A stretch of 55,832 nt of DNA, taken from the NCBI RefSeq assembly GCF_000716715.1, contig NZ_JNYJ01000055.1:1-55832 (forward strand), given 5' to 3'. Below, piece by piece: positions 44,083 to 51,845 of this stretch (position 1 is the first letter of the stretch; the number at the start of each line of letters is the position of its first letter). Position numbers and translations under genes: made by a program. The DNA is from Dactylosporangium aurantiacum (GTDB lineage Bacteria > Actinomycetota > Actinomycetes > Mycobacteriales > Micromonosporaceae). The notes below the pieces were generated by a model. That model searched no databases and had not been told where the DNA came from. It saw only the letters and a program-made list of their open reading frames with translations.

Positions 44083-44751
44083 TTACTGCAGGGTGTGCGC
44101 GGCGATGTCGCCGTACGCGGTGGTGGCCTCGATGGTCAGCTCGGCGGTGCCGCTGGTGTTCATGAGCGCGTTGCGGATGCGGCCGTGGCCGGTGCCGGCG
44201 TCCAGGGAGGCCGGCACGCCGGGGGCGGCGCCGACCGTCACGTCGCCGGCCTGGGTGCGCAGCACGACCGCGCCGTGGACGGCCTCGGCGATGGCGATGT
44301 CGCCCTTGCCGGTGCTGATCCGCGCGGGACCGGCGAGGCGGCCCACGGACACGTCGCCGGCGTGGGTGGTGATCCGCACGCCGGTGGCCTCGTCGAGCGT
44401 GACGGCGCCGTGCGCACCGTCGTAGGCGACGTCGCCGAAGCGGCCGACGGCGCGCAGGTCGGCGCTGGCGGCCGTGACCGCGAGCCCGGAGCCGGCGGGC
44501 AGCTGGACGGTCACGTCGATGGCGCCGGAGCTGCCGAGGATCTGGTGCTTCGCGGTGGCGGTGATCCGCAGGACGCCGCCGGCGTACTCGACGGTGGTCT
44601 GCTCGGCGACCTGCACGTCGCGGCGCTTCCCGGGGTCCGCGGGCCGGACCTCGACGGTGGTGTCGGGGCGGTCGCCGGCGACGAACCGGAGCCGCCCGGC
44701 GGGGATGTCCAGGACGGCGGAGATCGGGGCGGGGGTGTCGAACGTCTGCAT
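44083..44751 (-). CDS. DUF4097 beta-strand repeat protein
   Basis: A 222-residue all-beta protein of the DUF4097 type, a repeating right-handed beta helix. Repeats include GRLRFVAGDRPDTTVEVR, SADLRAVGRFGDVAYDGA, GDVSVGRLAGPARISTGKG and GDIAIAEAVHGAVVLRTQAG. No signal peptide or membrane segment. GAGGAG lies 11 bases before ATG 44751. Members often accompany regulators; this one lies next to a TetR gene on the same strand, 156 bases downstream of it, across a repeat-rich spacer. Confidence 0.88.
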   Translation of the reverse strand: MQTFDTPAPISAVLDIPAGRLRFVAGDRPDTTVEVRPADPGKRRDVQVAEQTTVEYAGGVLRITATAKHQILGSSGAIDVTVQLPAGSGLAVTAASADLRAVGRFGDVAYDGAHGAVTLDEATGVRITTHAGDVSVGRLAGPARISTGKGDIAIAEAVHGAVVLRTQAGDVTVGAAPGVPASLDAGTGHGRIRNALMNTSGTAELTIEATTAYGDIAAHTLQ

Positions 44752-44830
44752 CGGTGCTCACTCCTCAGGTTCGGTGCCCGCCGGTCCCGGCGGGCATGAG
44801 TACCTTCGCGAGCGGCACTGACACCGGCCT

Positions 44831-44912
44831 GACACGGCGCGGACACGGCGCGGACACGGCGCGGCGGCGCGGACCGGCCCGCTGTCAGGGCGCGGACCGG
44901 CCCGCTGTCAGG
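44831..44912. repeat. Short tandem repeats at the TetR gene 3' end
   Basis: GACACGGCGCG is repeated three times at 44831-44863. It is followed by two identical 23-base units at 44867-44889 and 44890-44912 (GCGCGGACCGGCCCGCTGTC then AGG). The second 23-base unit covers the stop codon of the minus-strand TetR gene. The arrays fill most of the spacer between the TetR and DUF4097 genes. Confidence 0.85.
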
Positions 44913-45537
44913 GCGCGGGCGGGGGCGGCGTCAGCCAGCGGTCCAGCTCGGCGAGGACCTGCTCGAGCTGCGCGTGCAGCGCGTCGGCGATCTCCGCCGG
45001 GGTCTGGCCCTGGTGGGTACGGCGGCCGGCCTCGCCGATGAGGATGCGGAACACGCCGGCGAGGGCGATGCCCTGCAGGCGGGCGATCTCCGGCGCGACC
45101 GGGCCGCTGGCGCTGATCGCCTCGGCGAACGCGGTGGCCTGCCGGTCGGACAGCTCCAGCGCGAGGCGGTGCACCGTGGGGCTGACCGCGGCGAGCGAGC
45201 CGAGCGTGCCACGGGCGAGCTGCGGCGGCGTGTCGCGGATCGCCGCCACCGTGGCCAGGACGAAGCCGCGGATGGCGGCGGCGGGGCTGGTGCCCGCGGG
45301 CCGGGCCCGGATGAGCTCGCCGAGCTCCTCCTGGATCTGCTGCTCCCGGTCGGTGACCAGGCTCTCCTTGGTCGGGAAGTAGTTGTACAGCGTCTGCTCG
45401 GCGACCTCCGCGGCGCGGGCGATCTCGCTGACGGTCACCCGCTCGTAGCCCCGCTCGGCGAACAGCCCGGCCGCGGTGTCGGCGATGTGCCGGCGGGTGC
45501 GCGCCTTCTTGAGGTCACGAAGTCCGGTCCCGGCCAC
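44908..45537 (-). CDS. TetR-family regulator of the adjacent MFS gene
   Basis: A 209-residue TetR protein. GTG 45537 is taken as start because the family pattern begins shortly after it (LRDLKKARTRRHIADTAAGL) and the longer frame is shadow sequence; no strong ribosome binding site is seen, so leaderless translation is possible. Helix-turn-helix continues as VTVSEIARAAEVAEQTLYNY, then FPTKESLV. It is divergent from a 14-helix exporter with 61 bases between, containing an 18-base palindrome, so it is the likely exporter repressor. The C-terminus ends in a proline run inside a 23-bp repeat. Confidence 0.9.
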   Translation of the reverse strand: MAGTGLRDLKKARTRRHIADTAAGLFAERGYERVTVSEIARAAEVAEQTLYNYFPTKESLVTDREQQIQEELGELIRARPAGTSPAAAIRGFVLATVAAIRDTPPQLARGTLGSLAAVSPTVHRLALELSDRQATAFAEAISASGPVAPEIARLQGIALAGVFRILIGEAGRRTHQGQTPAEIADALHAQLEQVLAELDRWLTPPPPAP

Positions 45538-45561
45538 GCCTGGAGTGTACCAGACCACAAT

Positions 45562-45579
45562 TTTAGGGTGCGCTCTAAA
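45562..45579. promoter_or_regulatory. TetR operator between regulator and MFS exporter
   Basis: TTTAGGGTGCGCTCTAAA is an 18-base inverted repeat with seven of nine pairs matching. It is AT-rich at the ends within a GC-rich genome, and lies 20 bases before the exporter ATG and 25 bases before the regulator GTG. Confidence 0.65.
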
Positions 45580-45598
45580 TATCGCGTAAGCTCCAAGC

Positions 45599-47053
45599 AT
45601 GCGGAGAACCCCCCAGTCCCTGCGGGAGGCGTGGATGGCCCTGACCGGGCTGTCCGCGGTGTTCCTGTTCGAGATGCTCGACAACTCGATCCTCACCGTG
45701 GCGCTGCCGACCATCGGCCGTGACCTGCACGCCTCGACGGCCACCCTGCAGTGGGTGACCGGCGCGTACGCGGTCGTGTTCGGCGGCCTGATGCTGGTCT
45801 CCGGCGCGGTCGCGGACCGGTACGGCCGCCGCCGCGTCATGCTGGCCGGCCTGACCCTGCTCGGCGCCGCCAGCCTGGCCACCGCCCTCGTCACCACCGC
45901 GCCGCAGCTCATCGCGGTGCGGGGCGTCATGGGGGTCGCGGCCGCGATGACGACCCCGGGCTCGCTCGCGCTGACGTTCCGCCTGTTCGACACCGACGCC
46001 CTGCGCGTGCGCGCGACCACCCTCATCTCGACCGTCGGCCTGGTCGGGCTCGCGGTCGGCCCCACCGTCGGCGGCGCCGCGCTCGCCGTCGCCCCGTGGC
46101 AGGCGCTGCTGCTGGTGAACGCGCCGGTCGCGCTGCTGGCCGCGGCCGGCGTACGGGCGGGCATCGCCGCCGACGACCCGGCCGGGCTGCACCGTGCCCC
46201 GGTGGACGTCCCCGGCGGGGCCCTGGGCACGGCGGCGATCGTGCTGGCACTGGTCACGCCGACACTGTTCGTGCACGACGGCGCCGGCGGCTGGGCGCCG
46301 TGGACCGCGACCGGCGCCGCCCTGGCCGCCGCCGCCCTCTTCGTCGTGCGGGAACGCACCGCCCGGCACCCGCTGCTGGACCTGCGTCTCGTCGCCCGCC
46401 CCCTGGTGTCCAGCGGCCTGGCGTACAAGGGCGCCGCGGGCGTGGCGATGGCGGGTCTCGGGTACATGGTGACGCTGCAACTGCAACTCGACTGGGGCTG
46501 GACCCCCGCACAGGCCGCCCTGGGCCTGCTGCCCCAGGTCGCCGTCCTGCTCGCCGGCGGCCTGGTCATCAACCCCCTCGTGCGGCGTGCCGGCCTGGAG
46601 CGGACCGCATGGCTCAGCGCCGCCGCGGTCGTCGCCGGTCTCGCCGTGTACGCCGCGACGCACCGCAACGGCTACGGCTGGGTCGCCGCCGCACTCGTCC
46701 TCGTCTCCGCCGGCCTGCGCGTGGTCGGCGTCGTCGCCGGCCTCAACGTCATGCGCGGCCTGCCGGCCGAGCGCACCACCATCGGCGCCGCGCTCGCCGA
46801 CACCGCCACCGAGGTCGGCTCCGGCACGGGCGTCGCCGTCGCCGGCACGCTCCTGACGGCCCTGTTCACCGGCGACATCACCGCGACGCACTGGAGCCCT
46901 TCGCAGACCGCGCAGTTCCAGGACGCGGTCACCGCCGCCGCGCTCACGTTGACGGTGGTGGCCGCGACCCTGGTCACCTGGGCCGCCGTGCGCACCCACC
47001 GCGCCACCCGCACCGCCATGCCGGCGGCGTCCGTGGGTACCACGTACCCATGA
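45599..47053 (+). CDS. MFS drug exporter, DHA2 (14-helix) type
   Basis: A 484-residue exporter. The DHA2 signatures are present: FLFEMLDNSILTVALPTIG in helix 1, LQWVTGAYAVVFGGLMLVSG, VADRYGRRRVMLAG (motif A) and the motif C region VGLVGLAVGPTVGG. About 14 helices. It exports hydrophobic compounds by proton exchange; substrate is unknown. Divergent from its probable TetR repressor. The stop codon overlaps the start of a truncated VOC gene (ATGA). Confidence 0.93.
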   Translation: MRRTPQSLREAWMALTGLSAVFLFEMLDNSILTVALPTIGRDLHASTATLQWVTGAYAVVFGGLMLVSGAVADRYGRRRVMLAGLTLLGAASLATALVTTAPQLIAVRGVMGVAAAMTTPGSLALTFRLFDTDALRVRATTLISTVGLVGLAVGPTVGGAALAVAPWQALLLVNAPVALLAAAGVRAGIAADDPAGLHRAPVDVPGGALGTAAIVLALVTPTLFVHDGAGGWAPWTATGAALAAAALFVVRERTARHPLLDLRLVARPLVSSGLAYKGAAGVAMAGLGYMVTLQLQLDWGWTPAQAALGLLPQVAVLLAGGLVINPLVRRAGLERTAWLSAAAVVAGLAVYAATHRNGYGWVAAALVLVSAGLRVVGVVAGLNVMRGLPAERTTIGAALADTATEVGSGTGVAVAGTLLTALFTGDITATHWSPSQTAQFQDAVTAAALTLTVVAATLVTWAAVRTHRATRTAMPAASVGTTYP

Positions 47054-47193
47054 CTGTCGCGTGGGGAATCACGGTCGACCGCGCTGACCCGGGCCGGCTG
47101 GCCGCGTTCTGGCGCGAGGCGCTCGGTTACGCTGCCGCCCCGCCGCCCGAAGGGTTCCCGAGCCGCGAGGAGTGGCTGGTGCCGCCGCCTTGA
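47050..47193 (+). pseudogene. Truncated VOC-family gene, 47 aa
   Basis: This short frame starts in ATGA overlap with the exporter stop. Its sequence, TVAWGITVDRADPGRLAAFW then REALGYAAAPPPEGFPSREEWL, matches the first third of a common actinobacterial VOC protein, which should continue for another 80-100 residues. It stops after VPPP. The remaining strands, including the second metal site, are not present downstream in any frame I can see. It was probably once co-transcribed with the exporter. Confidence 0.6.
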
Positions 47194-47251
47194 CGAGGGC
47201 GGCGTCTCGCGAGCGGTGATGTCGCGCAGCACCCCGCCGCCGACCGCGGTG

Positions 47252-47276
47252 GGGGGCGGGCGTGGCACCCGCCCCC
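47252..47276. terminator. Terminator hairpin after the GH16 gene
   Basis: A perfect 9-base-pair stem, GGGGGCGGG (47252-47260) with CCCGCCCCC (47268-47276), and a 7-base loop. It lies 11 bases beyond the GH16 stop codon on the minus strand and also faces the end of the exporter unit. Confidence 0.75.
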
Positions 47277-47287
47277 GCACGTGGTCG

Positions 47288-48652
47288 CTACTGCGGCAGC
47301 GTGAACTTCTGCGCGCCGCTGCCGTTGCAGTCCCAGATCTGCTGCTGGATGCCCGGCGTGGTGGAGCCGTTCGGGTCGTCCAGGCACTTGTTGGACTGCG
47401 GGTTGTAATACGTGTTGTCGGCGCGGTGGATGAAGACCTGCGCCGCGGTGCTGTTGCAGTCCCAGATCTGGACCTTCGCGCCGTTGGCGGTCGAGCCGCC
47501 GGGGATGTCCAGGCACTTGCCGAACGCGCGCAGCGTGCTGCCCGCCTCGACGTAGGTCCACTGCTGGGCGCCGGTGCCGTTGCAGGTCCACAGCTGGACC
47601 GGGGTGCCGTTGGCGCTGTTGGAGGAGCGCACGTCCAGGCACAGGCCGCCGGGGCCCTTGACCGCCTTGCCGGTGGTGGGCGGCGGCGTGGTGGTGCCGC
47701 CACCGCCACCGGCGGTGTAGGCGGCCACGTAGTCGATCAGCATCGGCACGCCGGAGACGGTGGAGGCGTAGGGGCCGCCGCCGAACGCGGCCGGGAAGCC
47801 GCCGCCGATCGCCACGTTCAGGATGATGAAGAACCCGTGGTGTGTGGCGTTGTTCCAGGTGGTCGCGTCGACCTGGTTGGCGTTGATGGTGAAGAAGTTG
47901 TTGCCGTCCAGGTACCAGCGGATCTGCTCCGGCGAGGTGCTGCGGTCCTGCTCGATGGCGTAGGTGTGGAAGCCGGTGTTGCAGCCGTTGCAGGCGCGCT
48001 CGCCGCTGCCGATGCCGGTGGTCTCGTTGCACGGGCCGCCGGGGTTGGTGCCGCAGTGCAGCGCCCCGAAGACGGAGGGCCGGCCGTTGATGTTCTCCAG
48101 GATGTCGATCTCGCCGATGCCGGGCCAGCCGGTCGCGCCGGTGCCGCGCGCCGCCGCGCCCAGCATCCAGAACGCGGGCCAGTAGCCGGCGCCGTTGGCG
48201 GTGTTCACGTTCGGCTGCTGGATGCGGGCCTCGACGCGCAGCTTGCCGCCGGCCGGCGCGGCGATGTTCGTGCGCTGCGTCTCGATGCGGCCGCTGGTCC
48301 AGTTGCCGGCCCCGTCCCGGATCGGCTTGATGGCGAGGTTGCCGGCGCCGTCGAGGTAGACGTTCTGGGTGCTGTTGCTCATGTACTCGATCTCGCCGGT
48401 GCCCCAGTTGCCGGCGCCGCCCGGGTAGCCGTGGCCGATGTCGTACAGCCAGTTGCCGGTGTTGACGCCGGTGCCGCCGGTGCCGTTGAAGTCGTCGACG
48501 AACGTCTGGGTCCAGCCGCTGGGCGTCGGCGGCACCGACGCGCCGGCCTGGGGCAGCGCGGAGAGCGTGGCGGCGAGCAGCACCGCCGCGCCGGCACCGG
48601 CCAGCAGCGCCAGTCGCCGTGTCCGGTGGTGTTTGAAGCGTGCGAGTTCCAC
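47288..48652 (-). CDS. Secreted GH16 endo-beta-glucanase with C-terminal ricin-B (CBM13) module
   Basis: A 454-residue secreted enzyme, start GTG 48652 with AAGGG upstream. Residues 1-39 are a signal peptide ending near AGASV. The GH16 jelly roll spans about 45-310. Catalytic motif GEIDILEN gives Glu181, Asp183 and Glu186; AGYWPAFWMLG precedes it, and EIEYMSNS and IILNVAIGGGFP are further family marks. The pattern fits beta-1,3-glucanases (laminarinases). A Gly/Thr/Pro linker at about 312-325 leads to a ricin-type beta-trefoil (GLCLDVRSSNSANGTPVQLW and three CNGTGAQQW-like repeats). A CebR-like palindrome lies upstream. Confidence 0.94.
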   Translation of the reverse strand: MELARFKHHRTRRLALLAGAGAAVLLAATLSALPQAGASVPPTPSGWTQTFVDDFNGTGGTGVNTGNWLYDIGHGYPGGAGNWGTGEIEYMSNSTQNVYLDGAGNLAIKPIRDGAGNWTSGRIETQRTNIAAPAGGKLRVEARIQQPNVNTANGAGYWPAFWMLGAAARGTGATGWPGIGEIDILENINGRPSVFGALHCGTNPGGPCNETTGIGSGERACNGCNTGFHTYAIEQDRSTSPEQIRWYLDGNNFFTINANQVDATTWNNATHHGFFIILNVAIGGGFPAAFGGGPYASTVSGVPMLIDYVAAYTAGGGGGTTTPPPTTGKAVKGPGGLCLDVRSSNSANGTPVQLWTCNGTGAQQWTYVEAGSTLRAFGKCLDIPGGSTANGAKVQIWDCNSTAAQVFIHRADNTYYNPQSNKCLDDPNGSTTPGIQQQIWDCNGSGAQKFTLPQ

Positions 48653-48725
48653 GGGGGTGGCCCTTCTGTGAAGGGAAGCTGGCCGGGGGTGGCCACGGGC
48701 GGTTGGCGCCTCGCGCTGGCGGGCG

Positions 48726-48739
48726 TGAGAGCGCTCTCA
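48726..48739. promoter_or_regulatory. CebR-like operator upstream of the GH16 gene
   Basis: TGAGAGCGCTCTCA is a perfect 14-base palindrome 74 bases upstream of the glucanase start. It differs from the Streptomyces CebR site (TGGGAGCGCTCCCA, from memory) at one symmetric pair. A TTGACA -35-like box on the minus strand (48771-48766) precedes it, though no good -10 is seen. It suggests repression lifted by cello- or gluco-oligosaccharides. Confidence 0.65.
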
Positions 48740-48767
48740 GCATCGTGGCCCACTAAAAAGTTTCTTG

Positions 48768-49412
48768 TCAATAAGCAAGCTGGTTGTCGGATCGCGCGCG
48801 AGCCCGGCGCCCGCGCCGGATCAGGCGCTCGGCCACCGCGAGGTTGACGAGCCAGCCCAGCGTCTGCCCGATCGGGATCATCGTCGGCGCCTGCGCGCCG
48901 ATCGAGCCGATCCCCGGCCCGCCGAGCGGGATCCAGGCCAGCAGCAGCAACGGCACGAGGACGCGCGAGGTCACCGCCAGGAACGTCAGCGCATAGTTGC
49001 GGGTCATCCAGGCGCGGTGCGCGGCGACGTCGTGCCGGCGGGCGGCACGGTACGCCAGCGCGCCGGTCACCAGCCACAGCACCGCCGCTACGGTGAGGCT
49101 GACCTGCGTCAACAGGTGCCCGGACCACAGCGCGACCGGGATCGCGGTCAGCCCCGCCGGCAGCACCCCGGTGAGCAGGTAGCCGCGGCCGATCACCCGG
49201 TGCAGCGCGCGCCGCCGCCGGATCGCCGGGACGAACTGCGCCGGCCCGGCCATCAGCGCCACCGCGGCGGTGACCACGTGCGTGACGAGCACCCAGGTGT
49301 GCGGCCCGCCGGACACCGGGATCCGGCTGCCGCCGCGCAGGTACGGGAAGCTGAGCACCAGACCGAAAATGATCGCCACGATGAACATGACCCAGGCCGC
49401 TCGTCCACGCAT
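48768..49412 (-). CDS. DUF2306 membrane protein
   Basis: A 214-residue membrane protein with six or seven helices. Diagnostic family pattern: VPAIRRRRALHRVIGRGYLL followed by HRAWMTRNYALTFLAVTSRV. Two conserved His lie in these motifs. Starts at ATG 49412, eight bases after GGAGG. Function of DUF2306 proteins is not established; the conserved His residues on membrane loops may bind heme or a metal. The C-terminal tail is Arg-rich. Confidence 0.88.
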   Translation of the reverse strand: MRGRAAWVMFIVAIIFGLVLSFPYLRGGSRIPVSGGPHTWVLVTHVVTAAVALMAGPAQFVPAIRRRRALHRVIGRGYLLTGVLPAGLTAIPVALWSGHLLTQVSLTVAAVLWLVTGALAYRAARRHDVAAHRAWMTRNYALTFLAVTSRVLVPLLLLAWIPLGGPGIGSIGAQAPTMIPIGQTLGWLVNLAVAERLIRRGRRARARSDNQLAY

Positions 49413-49544
49413 GTCCGCAGCCTCCCCGACGCCGGGCGGGGGCGCGTCCACCCACGGGCGAAGCCGTCGTACGCAGATCTTCGTACGCCGGATCCGCGCC
49501 CGCGCCGACGCGGCCGGGCCGGACCCGCGGCGAGGCTGGACGGC

Positions 49545-49946
49545 ATGCAGACGACTTCGCGGATGGTGACGGTCGGCGGCCTGGTCCTCGGGGCGGCCGG
49601 CATCGGGGTGCTGTGGGCGGCCGGGGTGCGGTTCCCGGTGGCGGTGCCGCCGGGGATGGTGATCCTGCTGGCCGGCGCGGTCTTCGTGGGACTGGCCCGG
49701 TGGCGGTGGGCGCCGGCGGTGGGCGTGCTCCTCGGGCTGTTCGTCGCCGCCGGCTGGGCGATCAGCCCGACCGGCTGGCCGAACCTCACCGGCCGGCACG
49801 GCGCGGCGGTCGCCGCGGGTCAGGCGGTCCAGCTCCTCGGGGTGCTGATCGCGGTCGGCGCGGGCGCGGTGGCGCTCAGGCGGGCGGGATCGTCAGCCCG
49901 GCCCGCACCGCGAACACCACCAGCTGGGCCCGGTCCCGGGCGTTGA
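49545..49946 (+). CDS. Small membrane protein, 133 aa, unknown
   Basis: Not recognised. Four predicted helices (MVTVGGLVLGAAGIGVLWAA; MVILLAGAVFVGLARW; VGVLLGLFVAAGWAIS; AVQLLGVLIAVGAGAVAL), then a Pro/Arg tail. ATG 49545 has GAGG about nine bases upstream. The tail overlaps the 3' end of the convergent response regulator gene by 71 bases. It is divergent from the DUF2306 gene. Confidence 0.65.
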   Translation: MQTTSRMVTVGGLVLGAAGIGVLWAAGVRFPVAVPPGMVILLAGAVFVGLARWRWAPAVGVLLGLFVAAGWAISPTGWPNLTGRHGAAVAAGQAVQLLGVLIAVGAGAVALRRAGSSARPAPRTPPAGPGPGR

Positions 49947-50538
49947 GCTTCAGCATCGCCCGCCCGACGTGGGTGCGGACCGTCGCCGGGCTGATGAACA
50001 GCTCGGCGGCGATCTCGTCGTTGGACCGGCCGGTCGCGACCCAGGCGACGATCTCCCGCTCCCGCCCGGTGAGCGCGTCCATCGCCGGCTCGTCCGCGCC
50101 GCCGCCGGGCAGCCGCCGGCCGACCAGCTCCACCAGGCGGCGGGTGACCGACGGTGACAGCAGCGCGTCGCCGTTGGCCGCCGCGCGGACCGCGCGCACC
50201 AGGTCCGCCGGCTCGGCGTCCTTGAGCACGAAGCCGCTGGCCCCGTCGCGGACCGCGGCGAGCACGTACTCGTCGGTCTCGAACGTCGTCACGATGACGA
50301 CCCGGGTGCCGGCGAGGGCCGGGTCGCCGGTGATCTGGCGCAGCACGGCCAGCCCGTCCGGCCCGGGCATGCGGATGTCCAGCAGCAGCACGTCCGGCGC
50401 CGTCCTGCGGACCAGGCTCAGGGTCCCGGGCCCGTCGGCCGCCTCGCCGACCAGGGTGAGGTCCGGCTCCCGCTCCAGCAGCACCCGCAGCCCCATCCGG
50501 ACCAGCGCCTGGTCGTCGGCGAGCGCGACCCGGATCAC
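49876..50538 (-). CDS. NarL/LuxR-type response regulator
   Basis: A 220-residue response regulator. Receiver domain at 1-120 with acidic pocket (ALADD), phospho-acceptor Asp in VLLLDIRMPGPDG, Thr in VVIVTTFE and Lys in GFVLKDAE. The LuxR helix-turn-helix at about 150-210 is LTGREREIVAWVATGRSNDE, IAAELFISPATVRTHV. The start overlaps the stop of the histidine kinase gene (ATGA at 50535-50538), so they form a two-component pair. Confidence 0.95.
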   Translation of the reverse strand: MIRVALADDQALVRMGLRVLLEREPDLTLVGEAADGPGTLSLVRRTAPDVLLLDIRMPGPDGLAVLRQITGDPALAGTRVVIVTTFETDEYVLAAVRDGASGFVLKDAEPADLVRAVRAAANGDALLSPSVTRRLVELVGRRLPGGGADEPAMDALTGREREIVAWVATGRSNDEIAAELFISPATVRTHVGRAMLKLNARDRAQLVVFAVRAGLTIPPA

Positions 50539-51638
50539 GCCGCGTCCCCGTGCACCGGCAGCCGTGCCCGCACCTCGAACCCGCCGCCGTCCAGGCCGGC
50601 CGCGGTGAACGTCCCACCGGCCGCCTCCACCCGCTGCCGCAGACCCGCCAGTCCCCTCCCCTGCGCCGGTACCACCGCCGCGCCGACGCCGTGATCCGTG
50701 ACGGTGACGAGCACCCCGCCCGGCTCCCGGGTCACGGCCACGACCGCACCGGTCGGCCCGGCGTGCCGGATGACGTTGGTCAGCGCCTCGCGGACCACCT
50801 GGTAGACGACGTCCCGGACACCGGTCGGCAGGTCGTCGGCGCCGCCGCGCAGCTCGACCGCGAGCCCGGCGGTCCGCGCCCGCGCCACCAGGGCCGGCAG
50901 GTCCGGGGCCGGCTCCGGCCGCGGGCCGCGCTCGTCGAGCACCCGGCGCAGGTCACCCAGGGCGGCGGTCGCCGCGGCCCGGATGCCCTCCAGCGACGCG
51001 CGGGCCTGCGCCGGCTGCTCGTCGAGCACGACCAGCGCGACGCCGGCCTGCATGGCGATCACCGCGAACCCGTGCCCGGCGACGTCGTGCACCTCCCGGG
51101 AGATGCGGACCCGCTCCTCCAGCGCCGCGCGCGCCATCAGCTCCTCGCGGGCCCGGCGCTCGGCCGCGGCCCGCACGTGCAGCAGCGCCCCGAGCGACCA
51201 CGGCACCGCCAGCCAGCAGGCGCCCCACAGCACCAGCCCGAGCGCCAGGATGTCCAGCTCACCGGCGAGCCGGGGCAGCACCGCCGCGACGGACACCACC
51301 GCCGCGCCGGCGGCGAGCGGCGCCGAGCGCCGGATCGGCCGCCGCCACGCGACCTCGAACATCGCCCAGCCGACGCACAGCAGGCCCGGCCCGTACGGGT
51401 ACCCGGCCAGCAGATACCCGCCGTTGGCCAGCACGCTCACCGCGAGGGCCGCGACGGGCGCGGCCCGCCGCCACGCGAGCGCCCCGGCCGCGACGACGAC
51501 CAGCCCGTATCCGGGCGCGTCGAGCGGCCGCGCGTCGCCCTGGGCCCCGGCCGCCTGCACGGACAGCAGGACCGCGACGGCCACCGCGGCGAGCGCCACC
51601 CCGACATCGCGCCCGGCCGCGAGCCTCACCGATGCCAC
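50535..51638 (-). CDS. NarL-type sensor histidine kinase
   Basis: A 367-residue kinase. GTG 51638 (VASVRLAAGRDVG) is chosen after AGGGTGTGGC. Four to six N-terminal helices to about residue 150 make the sensor part, without an extracellular domain. HisKA_3 dimerisation with phospho-His in EVHDVAGHGFAVIAMQAG. HATPase: VREALTNVIRHAG (N box), VTDHGVGAA and GRGLAGLRQRVEAAGG (G boxes). It is coupled to the response regulator; the signal is unknown. No obvious target operon is adjacent except the divergent protease gene. Confidence 0.93.
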   Translation of the reverse strand: MASVRLAAGRDVGVALAAVAVAVLLSVQAAGAQGDARPLDAPGYGLVVVAAGALAWRRAAPVAALAVSVLANGGYLLAGYPYGPGLLCVGWAMFEVAWRRPIRRSAPLAAGAAVVSVAAVLPRLAGELDILALGLVLWGACWLAVPWSLGALLHVRAAAERRAREELMARAALEERVRISREVHDVAGHGFAVIAMQAGVALVVLDEQPAQARASLEGIRAAATAALGDLRRVLDERGPRPEPAPDLPALVARARTAGLAVELRGGADDLPTGVRDVVYQVVREALTNVIRHAGPTGAVVAVTREPGGVLVTVTDHGVGAAVVPAQGRGLAGLRQRVEAAGGTFTAAGLDGGGFEVRARLPVHGDAA

Positions 51639-51845
51639 GCCACACCCTAACCGGAGCCGGCCGGTTGCCCGCCCGGGTGCGGTCCGGGTGCGGTACGACC
51701 ACCGCCGCCTGACATCGCGTCGGGTGGTTGGGCGGAACCGGTGGCCGGGCAGCCGGAAGCGGCTCACAGCCAGTGACTTCGCGGCCCCGGCCGGTCATCG
51801 TTGATCTCGCGCCGCGCTGACTGCAGCGGCGGGAACGGAGAACCC

